The notes: generated from the letters alone by a model not told the origin. A DNA stretch of 63,385 nucleotides from Sphingobacteriia bacterium (GCA_947456855.1 CANGTR010000006.1:1-63385), one strand, 5' to 3'; positions 25,300 to 34,454 are shown, counted from the first letter of the stretch. Translations and numbers: made by a program.

Positions 25300-25884
25300 T
25301 TAAGGTTTGGATTCTTTGTAATGAAAGTCCAAAGAAAATTTCTCGGGAAATTTGGGGGTGATCTGGCTGTAGAATTCCATTATTTCATCCATCGTTTCAT
25401 TGAATGCTACTGGTTGAATTAGTTTTCCGATACCAGCCGTTTTTGTTGCATAATCAACATATCCCAATAGGATGGGTACATTGGCTTGTTGTGCTACATG
25501 AAAGAAACCTGTTTTCCATTTATCTCTTTTACTTCTGGTTCCTTCAGGTGTAATAACAATAATCAATTCTTGATGTTGGTTGAATAGTTCAATCATGGCT
25601 TCTACAAAACTAGGACGATTTCCATTTTTTCTTGGTGAACGATCTATTCCAATTCCACCAAGTGGTTTCATGATCCAATTAAAAGGAAATTTCATCCACT
25701 CTTTCTTTACGGTAAACCTGATTTTTAAACCATAAATTCGGAAAGCGGCTATGCAGTACCAAAAATCCCAATTACTGGTATGGGGTGCTGCAATAATTAT
25801 GCATTTATTAATGGAAGATGGTAATTGATGATTTGCTTTCCAACCTGTTTGTTTGAAAATAAACAGGCATATTTGTTTGAGCAT
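25300..25884 (-). CDS. PlsC-like 1-acyl-glycerol-3-phosphate acyltransferase
   Basis: Probably acylates lysophosphatidic acid or a related lipid at the inner membrane face. The 194-residue protein has the acyltransferase motif HTSNWD (HX4D, about residues 35-40), GGIGIDRS and ITPEGTRSK, in that order. It lacks long membrane helices, as in the short acyltransferase group often found in Bacteroidota. It follows plsX after 18 bases, which fits phospholipid synthesis: PlsX makes acyl-phosphate, and acyltransferases build phosphatidic acid. The exact acceptor is not determined. Confidence 0.85.
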   Translation of the reverse strand: MLKQICLFIFKQTGWKANHQLPSSINKCIIIAAPHTSNWDFWYCIAAFRIYGLKIRFTVKKEWMKFPFNWIMKPLGGIGIDRSPRKNGNRPSFVEAMIELFNQHQELIIVITPEGTRSKRDKWKTGFFHVAQQANVPILLGYVDYATKTAGIGKLIQPVAFNETMDEIMEFYSQITPKFPEKFSLDFHYKESKP

Positions 25885-25902
25885 GTAAAAAAGTTAGTGG
25901 GG

Positions 25903-26847
25903 TTAAGCCTTGAATGAGTCGGCCATTTTAGAACAAATATTGGTAGCAATCATTTTAGTAGCAACATGAATCATGTTTTTAAATGCTTTGGCAGAACTGA
26001 TTCCATGTCCGATGATTACTGGTTTTGCAACACCTAAAACGGGAGTACCTCCGTAATTTTCATAATGAAAACGACTGAAGAATGAATCGGTTTCAATACC
26101 TCTTTGTTGGGCCATATCATAAATAGATTCAGCCATTTTTAAAACAACATTACCTGTGAATCCATCACAAACCATTACGTCGGCCTTGTCTGAGAAAAAA
26201 TCTCTTCCTTCAATATTTCCAACAAAACGAATTTTATTGTTTTCTTTAAGAAGGGGGTAGGTTGCTTGAGCCAAAATATTTCCTTTTCCTTCTTCTTCAC
26301 CTACATTAATCAAGCCAACAGATGGTTTTTGAATACCTAAAATACATTCTGCATATAAACTTCCTAATAGTGCAAATTGATTGAGTAATTCTGGTTTACA
26401 ATCTGCATTTAAACCAACATCCAATAATACACCTGTAGAACCATTTATTTTCGGCATGATCGTAGCAATGGTTGGACGACTAATTCCTTCGATTGCTTTG
26501 ATGGTAAACATTGCTCCAACAAGCATGGCTCCTGTATTACCCGCACTAATCAATGCATCGAGTTTACCAGTAGCTAAAAGATGAAATCCGATGGCTATAG
26601 AAGATTGTTGTTTTTCTTTTAAAGCTTTTGTAGGATGCTCGTGATAGCCAATAACTTCAGGTGCATGTATAAAATGCAAATTAGGTGATGAAACATTGTA
26701 CTCTTTTATTAAAGGTTGTACAAGTGCTTCATCACCTATGCAAAATATGTTTACATTCGCTACAGTATCGGACATGAAAAGTTGAATACCTTTCACCGCT
26801 TCAAGCGGTGCAAAATCTCCTCCCATCATGTCTAATCCTATATTCAT
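25903..26847 (-). CDS. plsX: Phosphate acyltransferase PlsX
   Basis: Converts acyl-ACP to acyl-phosphate for PlsY. The 314-residue protein starts MNIGLDMMGGDFAPLEAVKG and has the family segments SAGNTGAMLVG, LLDVGLNADCKPE, GLINVGEEEGKGN and VCDGFTGNVVLKMAES. The length is normal (320-340). It sits in the classic yceD-rpmF-plsX order, 35 bases after rpmF, and is followed by an acyltransferase gene where fabH is found in many other bacteria. Confidence 0.97.
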   Translation of the reverse strand: MNIGLDMMGGDFAPLEAVKGIQLFMSDTVANVNIFCIGDEALVQPLIKEYNVSSPNLHFIHAPEVIGYHEHPTKALKEKQQSSIAIGFHLLATGKLDALISAGNTGAMLVGAMFTIKAIEGISRPTIATIMPKINGSTGVLLDVGLNADCKPELLNQFALLGSLYAECILGIQKPSVGLINVGEEEGKGNILAQATYPLLKENNKIRFVGNIEGRDFFSDKADVMVCDGFTGNVVLKMAESIYDMAQQRGIETDSFFSRFHYENYGGTPVLGVAKPVIIGHGISSAKAFKNMIHVATKMIATNICSKMADSFKA

Positions 26848-26882
26848 GCTAGTAAGCTACTAAAATAAATTGATCTAAAAGG

Positions 26883-27077
26883 TTATGCTTTCAATGGTGC
26901 TTTCTCAGCTACCAATTTACCTTTATAGAACAACTTACCTTCGCTTACATGTGCACGATGACGTACATGTGTTTCTCCTGTAGTGCTATCTTTGCTCAAG
27001 GTAACTTCTTGTGCAACATAGTGTGTTCTTCTTTTAGCACTTCTCTGCTGTGAATGTCTGCGTTTTGGATTCGGCAT
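26883..27077 (-). CDS. rpmF: 50S ribosomal protein L32 (cysteine-free)
   Basis: Large-subunit protein; the 64-residue product starts MPNPKRRHSQQRSAKRRTHY and ends with KLFYKGKLVAEK. It has no cysteine, so it lacks the four-Cys zinc site found in many L32 proteins. It is 27 bases after the DUF177/YceD gene, the conserved partner. It is the second zinc-free ribosomal protein in the window, with L31. Confidence 0.95.
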   Translation of the reverse strand: MPNPKRRHSQQRSAKRRTHYVAQEVTLSKDSTTGETHVRHRAHVSEGKLFYKGKLVAEKAPLKA

Positions 27078-27104
27078 TGCTCAATTTTTATTGTATCAAA
27101 AAAA

Positions 27105-27653
27105 TTATTCTAAATCTTTAAATTTTTCCAACCCTTTCCAGAGAGTCGGTTTGTCATTTTGTGCTTCTTCTTCCATTTTCCTCAACTTCTCCAACACTTC
27201 TTTATTGCATTTAGGGCCTCCCAATTCTTCCGGTTTACACAATTTTTGTAATGGCAAACTCAAATTGATGAATTCATAAATCCAATCTGCTATATGCAAA
27301 TGGCTTTCACCTCTGCTGATATAGTATACATCTGGATCTTCCTCCTGTTCATTCATGAGGTTGGGTTCATCTACCATTTTTACAATGATATTAAACTCAT
27401 CCCATAACTGAAATGGAATAGCGTTTCCACATCTATCGCAATTGGATTCAACTTTTCCGTCGATATCAAATTTCAACAATAAGAATCCCGTTTTTTTATC
27501 CAAGCTAAGCTTGATATTGGCTTCACAATGTTTGAAATCTTGATTGCCATAAGCAACAAAGAACTTATCATCCACCTTATATTCATATATATGAATTCCC
27601 GGCTTCAAACCCACAAAAGCGATCTCAAATTCGCGCCGATTACTCATATCCAC
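27105..27653 (-). CDS. YceD/DUF177 family protein
   Basis: A 182-residue cytoplasmic protein of the DUF177 family, implicated in 23S rRNA accumulation in E. coli and plants. It has the paired cysteine motif CDRCGNAIPF (about residues 77-86), then acidic LMNEQEEDPDVYYI, and the terminal signature LPLQKLCKPEELGGPKCNKEVLEKL. It is first in the yceD-rpmF-plsX-acyltransferase unit and has a full-consensus promoter. Confidence 0.9.
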   Translation of the reverse strand: MDMSNRREFEIAFVGLKPGIHIYEYKVDDKFFVAYGNQDFKHCEANIKLSLDKKTGFLLLKFDIDGKVESNCDRCGNAIPFQLWDEFNIIVKMVDEPNLMNEQEEDPDVYYISRGESHLHIADWIYEFINLSLPLQKLCKPEELGGPKCNKEVLEKLRKMEEEAQNDKPTLWKGLEKFKDLE

Positions 27654-27667
27654 ATTTTAAGGGTTTG

Positions 27668-27698
27668 CAAAGGTAGAAAAAAGCCCTGAATTTGCCAA
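27668..27698 (-). promoter_or_regulatory. Promoter of the yceD-rpmF-plsX unit
   Basis: On the minus strand: TTG (27698-27696), 20 bases, TACCTTTG (27675-27668), a complete Bacteroidota consensus 15 bases before the start codon. Confidence 0.75.
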
Positions 27699-27759
27699 AG
27701 TAAACAAGAAAATACCTAATTGGGTTGGCTTGAACTATATATTTGTAAGACTTAAAACT

Positions 27760-28881
27760 ATGCGGTTTTCCATCATCATTCAAAATAATAAGGTAAAAAC
27801 CAGTCTTTGGCTCTTTATTGGGTCAAATTTCTTGTTTTTTGCTGGTAAATACCCTGATTTTGTGGAAAAATGGTATGCCGTTGGTTTTTATCCACTTTAT
27901 TCAAAAATGACCAGATTCATTGTTGGATGGATTGATTTTAGTGTTGGGGATCTGCTTTATACCATATTGGGTGCTTGGATCTTGATTAAATTGATTCATT
28001 TGATTATTGCTGTTTATCGGAATCAATTCGGACGGGTATTTTGTATTAATAAGATCGGGTCTATTTTTAGAATGATCTGTGTTGTGTATATAGTTTTCAA
28101 TCTTTCTTGGGGATTGAATTACCATAGACAGGGAATTGCTCACCAATTAACCATTGAAAACAACCAATATTCAAAGGAAGACATTGCATCAATCACCAAT
28201 GATTTAATTGAACAAGCCAACTATTACAGAAAAGCAATAGGTACCAATGAACTTCCAAGCTATTCATTAGAAGCTATCAAAAAGGAGGCTATTCTGAGTT
28301 ATCAAATGGCAAAAGTCAATTTTCCATTTCTAGATTATCAAGGTACAAGTATTAAAACCAGTAGTTATAATTCAATGGCAGATTATATAGGCTTCACCGG
28401 ATATTACAATCCATTCACAGGAGAAGCGCAAATAAGAACAGATATGCCATCCATTCTTCTCCCTTTTACAACCTGTCATGAAATAGCGCATCAATTGGGT
28501 TATGCCAGTGAAAGTGAAGCTAATTTTGTTGGTTTTTTAACTGCTACCTCCTCCAACAATATTTATTTTAAATATGCTGCTTATTTAGAAATGCTGAATT
28601 ATGCCTTAAATCAAGAGTTTATTTTATTTGCAAAGGATGCTAATTTTAAAGCGTTAGAAACAATCATTCAATACAATAAAAGCCATATTGACACATTGGT
28701 AAAAAAAGACCGAAAAGATATTCGCCAATTTTTTATGAATCGAATCAACAAAATAGCACCAGTAAGTGCTGATTTGTACGATCAATACCTTAAACTAAAT
28801 AAACAATTGGCAGGTATTAACAGTTATGATGAAGTGATTGGCTGGTTAATTGCATATAAAAGAAAAAGGGGCAAATTATAA
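27760..28881 (+). CDS. DUF3810 family membrane zinc-peptidase-like protein
   Basis: With the ATG at 27760 the product is 373 residues. It has three N-terminal hydrophobic helices (about 12-32, 60-85 and 97-118), then a soluble domain with TCHEIAHQLGYASESEANFVGFL, i.e. an HExxH zinc motif with a downstream glutamate in the gluzincin arrangement, and late EVIGWLIAYKRKRG. It matches the DUF3810 family as I know it; substrates are unknown. A TTG at 27730 would add ten residues and is less likely. tspO follows 12 bases later on the same strand. Confidence 0.85.
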   Translation: MRFSIIIQNNKVKTSLWLFIGSNFLFFAGKYPDFVEKWYAVGFYPLYSKMTRFIVGWIDFSVGDLLYTILGAWILIKLIHLIIAVYRNQFGRVFCINKIGSIFRMICVVYIVFNLSWGLNYHRQGIAHQLTIENNQYSKEDIASITNDLIEQANYYRKAIGTNELPSYSLEAIKKEAILSYQMAKVNFPFLDYQGTSIKTSSYNSMADYIGFTGYYNPFTGEAQIRTDMPSILLPFTTCHEIAHQLGYASESEANFVGFLTATSSNNIYFKYAAYLEMLNYALNQEFILFAKDANFKALETIIQYNKSHIDTLVKKDRKDIRQFFMNRINKIAPVSADLYDQYLKLNKQLAGINSYDEVIGWLIAYKRKRGKL

Positions 28882-28893
28882 TATAAAAAATCA

Positions 28894-29361
28894 ATGAAAA
28901 GTATCATTCAATTAATAATCGCTTTACTCTTTACTGTTGGCTTTGGTTCGCTGGGCGCAATATTCACTGTTGCTGAAATTCCTACATGGTACCAAACGCT
29001 TATAAAACCAAGTTTTAATCCACCTAACTGGTTGTTTGGCCCAGTATGGACTTTGCTTTATACAATGATGGGTATTGCTTTATGGTTAGTTTGGAAAGAG
29101 CCTTCCACAACTGATCGTAATTGGGCTATTGGTGTTTTTATGATTCAATTTGCATTGAATTTTTGTTGGTCGATCATCTTTTTTAAATACCATTTATTGG
29201 GATGGGCCTTGATAGAAATATTAATCATGTGGATATTCATTTTATTGACCATCCTTTTTTTCTGGCAGCATTCTAAAATTGCATCCATTTTATTATTGCC
29301 TTATTTATTTTGGGTAAGTTTTGCAACTATACTCAATGCAGCTATTTTCCGATTAAACTAA
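28894..29361 (+). CDS. tspO: TspO/MBR family tryptophan-rich sensory protein
   Basis: A 155-residue inner-membrane protein with five hydrophobic helices. Family signatures are WYQTLIKPSFNPPNWLFGPVW, TMMGIALWLVW, FALNFCWSIIFF and the last helix WVSFATILNAAIFRLN. TspO binds tetrapyrroles, and in other bacteria it modulates photosynthesis or stress responses; no tetrapyrrole genes are near. It is probably co-transcribed with the DUF3810 gene. Confidence 0.93.
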   Translation: MKSIIQLIIALLFTVGFGSLGAIFTVAEIPTWYQTLIKPSFNPPNWLFGPVWTLLYTMMGIALWLVWKEPSTTDRNWAIGVFMIQFALNFCWSIIFFKYHLLGWALIEILIMWIFILLTILFFWQHSKIASILLLPYLFWVSFATILNAAIFRLN

Positions 29362-29369
29362 ATGAATAA

Positions 29370-29906
29370 TCAGAATAGATTCTTCCACATCATGCTTTCA
29401 ATTGGTTTATCGGGCTGTCCACTGTATTTGGCATTTTTCTTTTGATTATACGCTGTTCCAATTTCTCCATCCACAGGAAAATAAATCAATTGGCCTATTG
29501 GCATTCCCTTGTATACCCTTACTGGTTGTTTGCAAGATATTTCCAATGTCCAGTTGCCACAAAAACCTACATCACCTTTACCTGCAGTAGCATGTATATC
29601 TATTCCCAATCTTCCAGTAGAAGACTTGCCTTCTAAAAAGGGAACATGCGCATGGGTTTCGGTATATTCTTCAGTTACTCCTAAATAAAATCCGGTTGGT
29701 TGTAAAACATAACCTTCATCAGGAATTTCGAAATATTCAATTTTGTTGTGTTTTTTGGCATCCAAAACTGCATCTACATATACAGCCAACCATTTTCCTA
29801 AATGAACATCATAGCTATTGCTTCCTAGATCGGCTCTGTCGTAGGGTGTAATTTTGATGGTTCCTTTTTCTATTTCTTCTAAAATACGCAGATCACTTAA
29901 AATCAT
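29370..29906 (-). CDS. dcd: dCTP deaminase
   Basis: Deaminates dCTP to dUTP for thymidylate synthesis. Starting at MILSDLRI (ATG at 29906) the product is 178 residues, the family size. Motifs: DLGSNSYDVHLG, PTGFYLGVTEE, EGKSSTGRLGIDIHATAGKGDVGFCGNWTLEI (uracil and catalytic glutamate region), and YSGQPDKP. The frame is open to 29987, but that extension would run into the divergent gene and is unlike the family. Only 13 bases separate its start codon from the divergent phosphopantetheinyl transferase start. Confidence 0.95.
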   Translation of the reverse strand: MILSDLRILEEIEKGTIKITPYDRADLGSNSYDVHLGKWLAVYVDAVLDAKKHNKIEYFEIPDEGYVLQPTGFYLGVTEEYTETHAHVPFLEGKSSTGRLGIDIHATAGKGDVGFCGNWTLEISCKQPVRVYKGMPIGQLIYFPVDGEIGTAYNQKKNAKYSGQPDKPIESMMWKNLF

Positions 29907-29919
29907 TATAATTACTTTT

Positions 29920-30612
29920 ATGAATGAATTGCAAATAAATTGTAACTCTGCAATATATAAACGCAACCATCCAGCTTTGCCAATCAATTATCAACAAAAT
30001 ATTAACCATACTTCTAAATTAGCTCTTTGGGAGATCGAAGAACCAGCCTCTTTTTTTTTAGAAAAACTGCCAATACACCAGCCCATAAGCCATCCACATA
30101 AGCTATTGCAACATTTGGCGGGCAGGTATTTACTTCAATTTTTGTTTCCGAATTTTCCTACTGATTTGATTGAGATAGCAGATACCAGAAAGCCTTTTTT
30201 ACGGAATGAACAATTCCATTTCTCCATTTCACATTGTGGCAATTTTGCAGCTGCCATTGTTAGTGCCAATAATAGGGTAGGAGTAGATATTGAATTGATA
30301 ACTCCACGAGTAGATAAGATCAAGCATAAATTTTTACACCCAGCAGAATTGATTGATTGGAAAATTGATCAATTGTCTGATAAAAAAAGAATAGAAACAC
30401 TTACTCTATTATGGAGTTGTAAAGAAGCCATGTTTAAATGGTGGGGAAGGGGGGATGTAGATTTTAGTGAAGTGATGCGGATTGACGCAAGTGATATTTC
30501 TTCAAAAGGAATTTTAAAGGCAAGGTTCAGGAAAAATGAATTCGATCAGGAACTAAAACTTGACTATCAACTTATTAATGATCTAAGTTTGGTGTGGGTG
30601 ATTTCAGAATAG
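29920..30612 (+). CDS. 4'-phosphopantetheinyl transferase superfamily protein
   Basis: Transfers phosphopantetheine from CoA to a carrier-protein serine. With the ATG at 29920 the product is 230 residues, the Sfp/Gsp-like two-lobe size. Motifs: FSISHCGNFAAA, magnesium-binding NRVGVDIELI, and LWSCKEAMFKWWGRG. An AcpS-type enzyme would be about 120 residues. Carrier partners are not in the window; AcpP for fatty acid synthesis is a likely substrate. An upstream ATG (29854) lies inside dcd and is rejected. Confidence 0.9.
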   Translation: MNELQINCNSAIYKRNHPALPINYQQNINHTSKLALWEIEEPASFFLEKLPIHQPISHPHKLLQHLAGRYLLQFLFPNFPTDLIEIADTRKPFLRNEQFHFSISHCGNFAAAIVSANNRVGVDIELITPRVDKIKHKFLHPAELIDWKIDQLSDKKRIETLTLLWSCKEAMFKWWGRGDVDFSEVMRIDASDISSKGILKARFRKNEFDQELKLDYQLINDLSLVWVISE

Positions 30613-30629
30613 ATTTTGGAAGAAATCCA

Positions 30630-31733
30630 TTAATCTGCAATTCTATTTCTTGTTTTGGTTACTTGTTTCAGCAATTTGAGTAGAGCTTGTTTCATATGGG
30701 TTTTTAATAATTGTCCCATTGTATTTGCTTTCAAATATTGATCATTGTAAAAATGTTCAGCCAATGATTTTTTTAACTCATTGATTTTTTCTGGTTTTGA
30801 AATAGGATCATCATTCATCATATCCAATAACTCCTTAATTCTATACCTAGAGGAGACCAATCTAAATGTCATCATCGTTTTTTCTTCGGCCTGGTATTGC
30901 TCAATCGATTGATGGTTTAAATGCTTCATCACTATTTTAACCAATTGTTGATTCTCTTTAAAAAATTGAGGTAAGTATAAATTTTTTCTGCCCTCATAAG
31001 ATTGTTGATCAAAATCAATGGCCCTGATACGATATTGAAAATCTTCTATATCAGGAATAATGTTCACTACAAAATTATAAGAACGCATATCACCCAATAA
31101 TTGCACAAAACAGCGTTCATTGAATTTCACAAATTCTTTGGCCAATCTGATCTGATTGGTTTGTTTGCTATTTAAATAATCAGCAATAAAAACATCTCCA
31201 GGTATACCTGGAATATGTTCTTCAATTAAGGTTTCTTTATTGGTGAAATAGGTCATCCGGTTTGGAGAGAGTAGGTGCTCTAATTCTAGTCCATAAACCC
31301 TGCTGGCATCTGCCTGTTTAATATAATAATGGTCGTAGTTATCGTTGAACTTATTGATTATTCTAATTCTAAATGGCTTGCTATTGCCAAAGAAACAATA
31401 ATCAATTCTGGCTACATCCAAGTGATCGATATAGCTCATATCTCCTTCAGTTTTTAATATAGCATATACTTTTATTAAGCTTTCTCTTAAGGATTTCCAT
31501 TCATGCAAATCATACGATACTTTCTCCCAAGCAGTTTCAATGCCATGTTTGTCTTTTAATGGAGTTGTATAAGTGAATTTTTGTAAATCACTGTAGGCGA
31601 AAGGCAGCTTCACTTCTCTGCCATATTTGACTAGATATTTACGTAAATCATCTTTGATTGGATATATCGGCTTCTTCCTTGATGGTTGTTCTGTTTGTCC
31701 ACTGTGATTGATATGGTCAATAAAATTAATCAA
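30630..31733 (-). CDS. Unknown protein with kinase-like residue pattern
   Basis: The family is not recognised; 367 residues, soluble. The spacing of some segments resembles a protein-kinase or aminoglycoside-phosphotransferase fold: a beta3-like lysine in DHYYIKQAD (K139), a hinge-like LIEEHIPGIPGD (169-180), a catalytic-loop-like LLGDMRSYNFVVN (D215, N220), and an activation-segment-like RAIDFDQQSYEGR (D240, D242). A helical tail (310-367) is rich in Lys. The glycine loop is not clear. The start codon overlaps the end of the DUF2130 gene by 8 bases, so the two are translated together. Kinase activity is inference from the pattern only. Confidence 0.6.
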   Translation of the reverse strand: MINFIDHINHSGQTEQPSRKKPIYPIKDDLRKYLVKYGREVKLPFAYSDLQKFTYTTPLKDKHGIETAWEKVSYDLHEWKSLRESLIKVYAILKTEGDMSYIDHLDVARIDYCFFGNSKPFRIRIINKFNDNYDHYYIKQADASRVYGLELEHLLSPNRMTYFTNKETLIEEHIPGIPGDVFIADYLNSKQTNQIRLAKEFVKFNERCFVQLLGDMRSYNFVVNIIPDIEDFQYRIRAIDFDQQSYEGRKNLYLPQFFKENQQLVKIVMKHLNHQSIEQYQAEEKTMMTFRLVSSRYRIKELLDMMNDDPISKPEKINELKKSLAEHFYNDQYLKANTMGQLLKTHMKQALLKLLKQVTKTRNRIAD

Positions 31734-32928
31734 GTAGTAAAGAGTCGTTATCGTCTTCTAATAAATTTAAATTTACTGCATCTGCCCCAGCAATTCCTTC
31801 TACAGATCCTTTTATATGAGCTGCATTCAACAATATTTTGTCGAGTTGTTTCTCTCTGGCTTTCCATAATTTTTCCATCGCGTCTCTTTCCTTTTGAATG
31901 CTTTGTCGCATACTTCTATATCCTTCGCTAATGGCTTTCCATTGTTCGCTGAATTCAGAACCAATTAAATAATCGTAGAGCATGACCATTTTATCACCTT
32001 TATTTTCTTGGCTTTTTTTTGCATCCGCGATTTTTAATAAAGCATTTCTTAAAAGAGCTGCAACACTTTTAACTTCTGATAGGGTGCATATATAAACACC
32101 TTCTTTCTCGCCAAATCGATCCATGTCTTTTGGCAAAGTTTGTGTTACAATTACTGCTACATCGGCGCCAAAATGACGCATGTCTTTTTTCAGTTTTTCA
32201 ATCCATTCGTTGGCAAAGTCTTTGGTACGCTTGCTTTCATAAATTATTTTACCAGATTCATTGCCAAATCGATTGCGTACAACTTGAATACAGTCTGCAC
32301 CTCTAACGCCTTTTCCAACTTCTTCTATTTTATCAAATGGGAAACAGCTTTGCAATAATTCTTCTAAATGCAATTCTTGAATTTCTCCTTGCAATTGCAT
32401 GCTGCCCTGTTCGGCTTTGCGCTTCATTTCTTCAATGAGCTTATTTTGATCGTCCTTTTGTTTTTCTAGTTCTTTAATGCGCAAAGTAAAATCTTGTTCT
32501 TTTAAACTCAGTTTAGCTGCTTCTTCTTTCATCAATTGTTCCTTCAGCTTTTCTCTTTCTTCCATTAACTGACGTTGAACTGCTATTTGCATTTCTTCTT
32601 CTCTGTTCTTTAATTGTTGTTCTTTTTGTAAATACTCCAATTCTTTCTTTCGGGATTCTTTTAATTTCAATTCGTTATCGGCTGCATTTTGCTGCAATAA
32701 TTTTAATTGATTTTCGTAATCGGCCGCCATTGATCTTCTAATGGAATCCTGCATTTCGGTTTGTAAGCGTTTTTTCTCCTGCTCCAATTGTACCTGCGAT
32801 TCTATTTCTTTCTTTTTTTGCCAATCAACCATTTTTCCCCTTAATTCCTTTTCAATTTCATCACGCATAGAATCGCCAGGTTCAAATTGATGGTTACAGT
32901 TAGGGCAAGTTATAATAAAGCTCGACAT
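31726..32928 (-). CDS. DUF2130 coiled-coil protein, nuclease-like core
   Basis: A 400-residue protein. A short N-terminal zinc-ribbon half-site CPNCNHQF (C8, C11, H13) is followed by a long charged coiled coil (about 25-185), then the DUF2130 domain (about 188-365) and a tail ending EDDNDSLLLD. Within DUF2130, GADCIQ (D212) and YESK (E231, K233) have the D...ExK spacing of PD-(D/E)XK nucleases, followed by HFGADVAVIVT. Family function is not established. Overlap with the kinase-like gene suggests joint function. There are no signal peptide or membrane helices. Confidence 0.85.
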   Translation of the reverse strand: MSSFIITCPNCNHQFEPGDSMRDEIEKELRGKMVDWQKKKEIESQVQLEQEKKRLQTEMQDSIRRSMAADYENQLKLLQQNAADNELKLKESRKKELEYLQKEQQLKNREEEMQIAVQRQLMEEREKLKEQLMKEEAAKLSLKEQDFTLRIKELEKQKDDQNKLIEEMKRKAEQGSMQLQGEIQELHLEELLQSCFPFDKIEEVGKGVRGADCIQVVRNRFGNESGKIIYESKRTKDFANEWIEKLKKDMRHFGADVAVIVTQTLPKDMDRFGEKEGVYICTLSEVKSVAALLRNALLKIADAKKSQENKGDKMVMLYDYLIGSEFSEQWKAISEGYRSMRQSIQKERDAMEKLWKAREKQLDKILLNAAHIKGSVEGIAGADAVNLNLLEDDNDSLLLD

Positions 32929-33033
32929 ATGTTATTATTAGAGTATGAAGGTATTGAAATTACTTGCTCGAAAAACAACCGCTGAATGCGCTGTTGTATT
33001 TACTGTAGGTAGAAAAATTAAAATTGAAGCGGT

Positions 33034-34344
33034 TTACAATTCAAATTGAATTCTAAACTGGTAAAAATGGGTTTTACCCATTAACCCTTTGCTATCTAAA
33101 TTTCCTATCCCATAATTGAATTCATACCTGAAATGAACATTTGGGTACCAGCTTATTGCAGTAGTAAATCGATTGAATGTTCCTCCACTCAAAAGTGCAT
33201 CAGTTCCGTTGGTATGTGTATATCGTGCCCCTAACTCAAAAGCGCCATATCCAGAACCTTGCCTGAATTTAAAGTTTTTCTTTGGTATCAATTTACCAAG
33301 GTTGCCTGTTGTTTTATTGTAGCGCCTATTTTCTCCAGTAATAAACCAACTTCCTCCTAATTGAATGGTATTAAAAAGCGGGTTGCCTACTGAAGGACTA
33401 TTAACACTTGTTGAGATGTATTCTCCCAAAAAAGAAATGGGCCCTTTTACGAAAATACCTTCAAGCATAAATGAATTAGCTCCATTTGCAATGAATGATC
33501 CTGTGTTGATAAATGAAGGTGCTGTATTAGCTTCTGGCTTGGCTTTGTAGGTAAGTTTGCCATCTGTAGCATCGGTGTATCTGTAGCCCATCCCAATATG
33601 TAATAAATTTCTGTCTGATTTATAAATTGGTAGTCCTGTAGCTCTTGCAACAATCTGCGAACCATTGTTTTCAAAAGTTTTGCCTGTTTCCCAATAATTA
33701 TTAAAATAGCCAATGGTGTATTGCATCCTTTGTTTTAATACAACATTGGAGTATCTAATACCTATATTTCTTTGTCTAACAAACATAGGAGAGCCTGTGC
33801 TTCTTTCTGTAAACATTCCCTGCGTACCTGGCGCTACATATTCTAAACCAATTCCTTCTTTTTGCTTGCCAATAGTAAACCAACCTGCTTTAGAACTAAT
33901 TGGTATATCAATATTCCAATCAATCATTTCAAGGCTTTTTTTACCTTCAGGAGCATCCAGACCATTAAAATTGGCACTAACCATATAACGCCAAGGATTT
34001 TTATTTTTTAGAAAAAAACTACCAGTAATAATAATTCGATCTCCCCTGAATTCTGTACCTGGGTCTACTTTGCCAACCTGTTGTATATTGTTGTTGTCTT
34101 GAGATAAAATATTGTGGTCGAGCAATATGGCCAAACCAATATTCATAGTAAAGAATTTATTTTTTATTTGATTCCATTTTTTGGCAGAAACATTGGGAGC
34201 TGTTGTTGCATTTGCTTCTCTGATGACCATTGCGGTATCATCAAATGTTTTAAAAATATCTTGGGCCTCTGTTGATGAATAAACTATTGAAAAAAATACG
34301 AATAAAATACATCTACTAAATCTAGCTGAATGGGACATGTGCAA
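33034..34344 (-). CDS. Phosphate-selective porin (OprO/OprP type)
   Basis: An outer-membrane porin of 436 residues with a signal peptide (ending STEAQ, about residue 28) and many amphipathic strands. Typical segments are WRYMVSANF, AGWFTIGKQKEGIGLEYV, GFNNYW-type loops, FELGARYTHTNG and the terminal YQFRIQFEL with its aromatic-rich last strand. This fits the porin O/P family common in Bacteroidota. Anion or phosphate selectivity is inferred from the family name only; no pho genes are near. The start may be Met1 or Met3. Nothing recognisable lies in the 105 bases downstream. Confidence 0.85.
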   Translation of the reverse strand: MHMSHSARFSRCILFVFFSIVYSSTEAQDIFKTFDDTAMVIREANATTAPNVSAKKWNQIKNKFFTMNIGLAILLDHNILSQDNNNIQQVGKVDPGTEFRGDRIIITGSFFLKNKNPWRYMVSANFNGLDAPEGKKSLEMIDWNIDIPISSKAGWFTIGKQKEGIGLEYVAPGTQGMFTERSTGSPMFVRQRNIGIRYSNVVLKQRMQYTIGYFNNYWETGKTFENNGSQIVARATGLPIYKSDRNLLHIGMGYRYTDATDGKLTYKAKPEANTAPSFINTGSFIANGANSFMLEGIFVKGPISFLGEYISTSVNSPSVGNPLFNTIQLGGSWFITGENRRYNKTTGNLGKLIPKKNFKFRQGSGYGAFELGARYTHTNGTDALLSGGTFNRFTTAISWYPNVHFRYEFNYGIGNLDSKGLMGKTHFYQFRIQFEL

Positions 34345-34454
34345 ATTTTTAATTATTTTTGCAATTTATCAATTTGTGATGAGTATAGTATTAAATATGG
34401 AAAATCTTTGATTCAAGTTTTAATTTGATACTATTTAGTCTTACTCAAAAGCCC

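Noticed and set aside
29907..29987. Longer dcd reading frame
   Set aside because: dCTP deaminases start at the MILSD equivalent; the extension overlaps the divergent gene.
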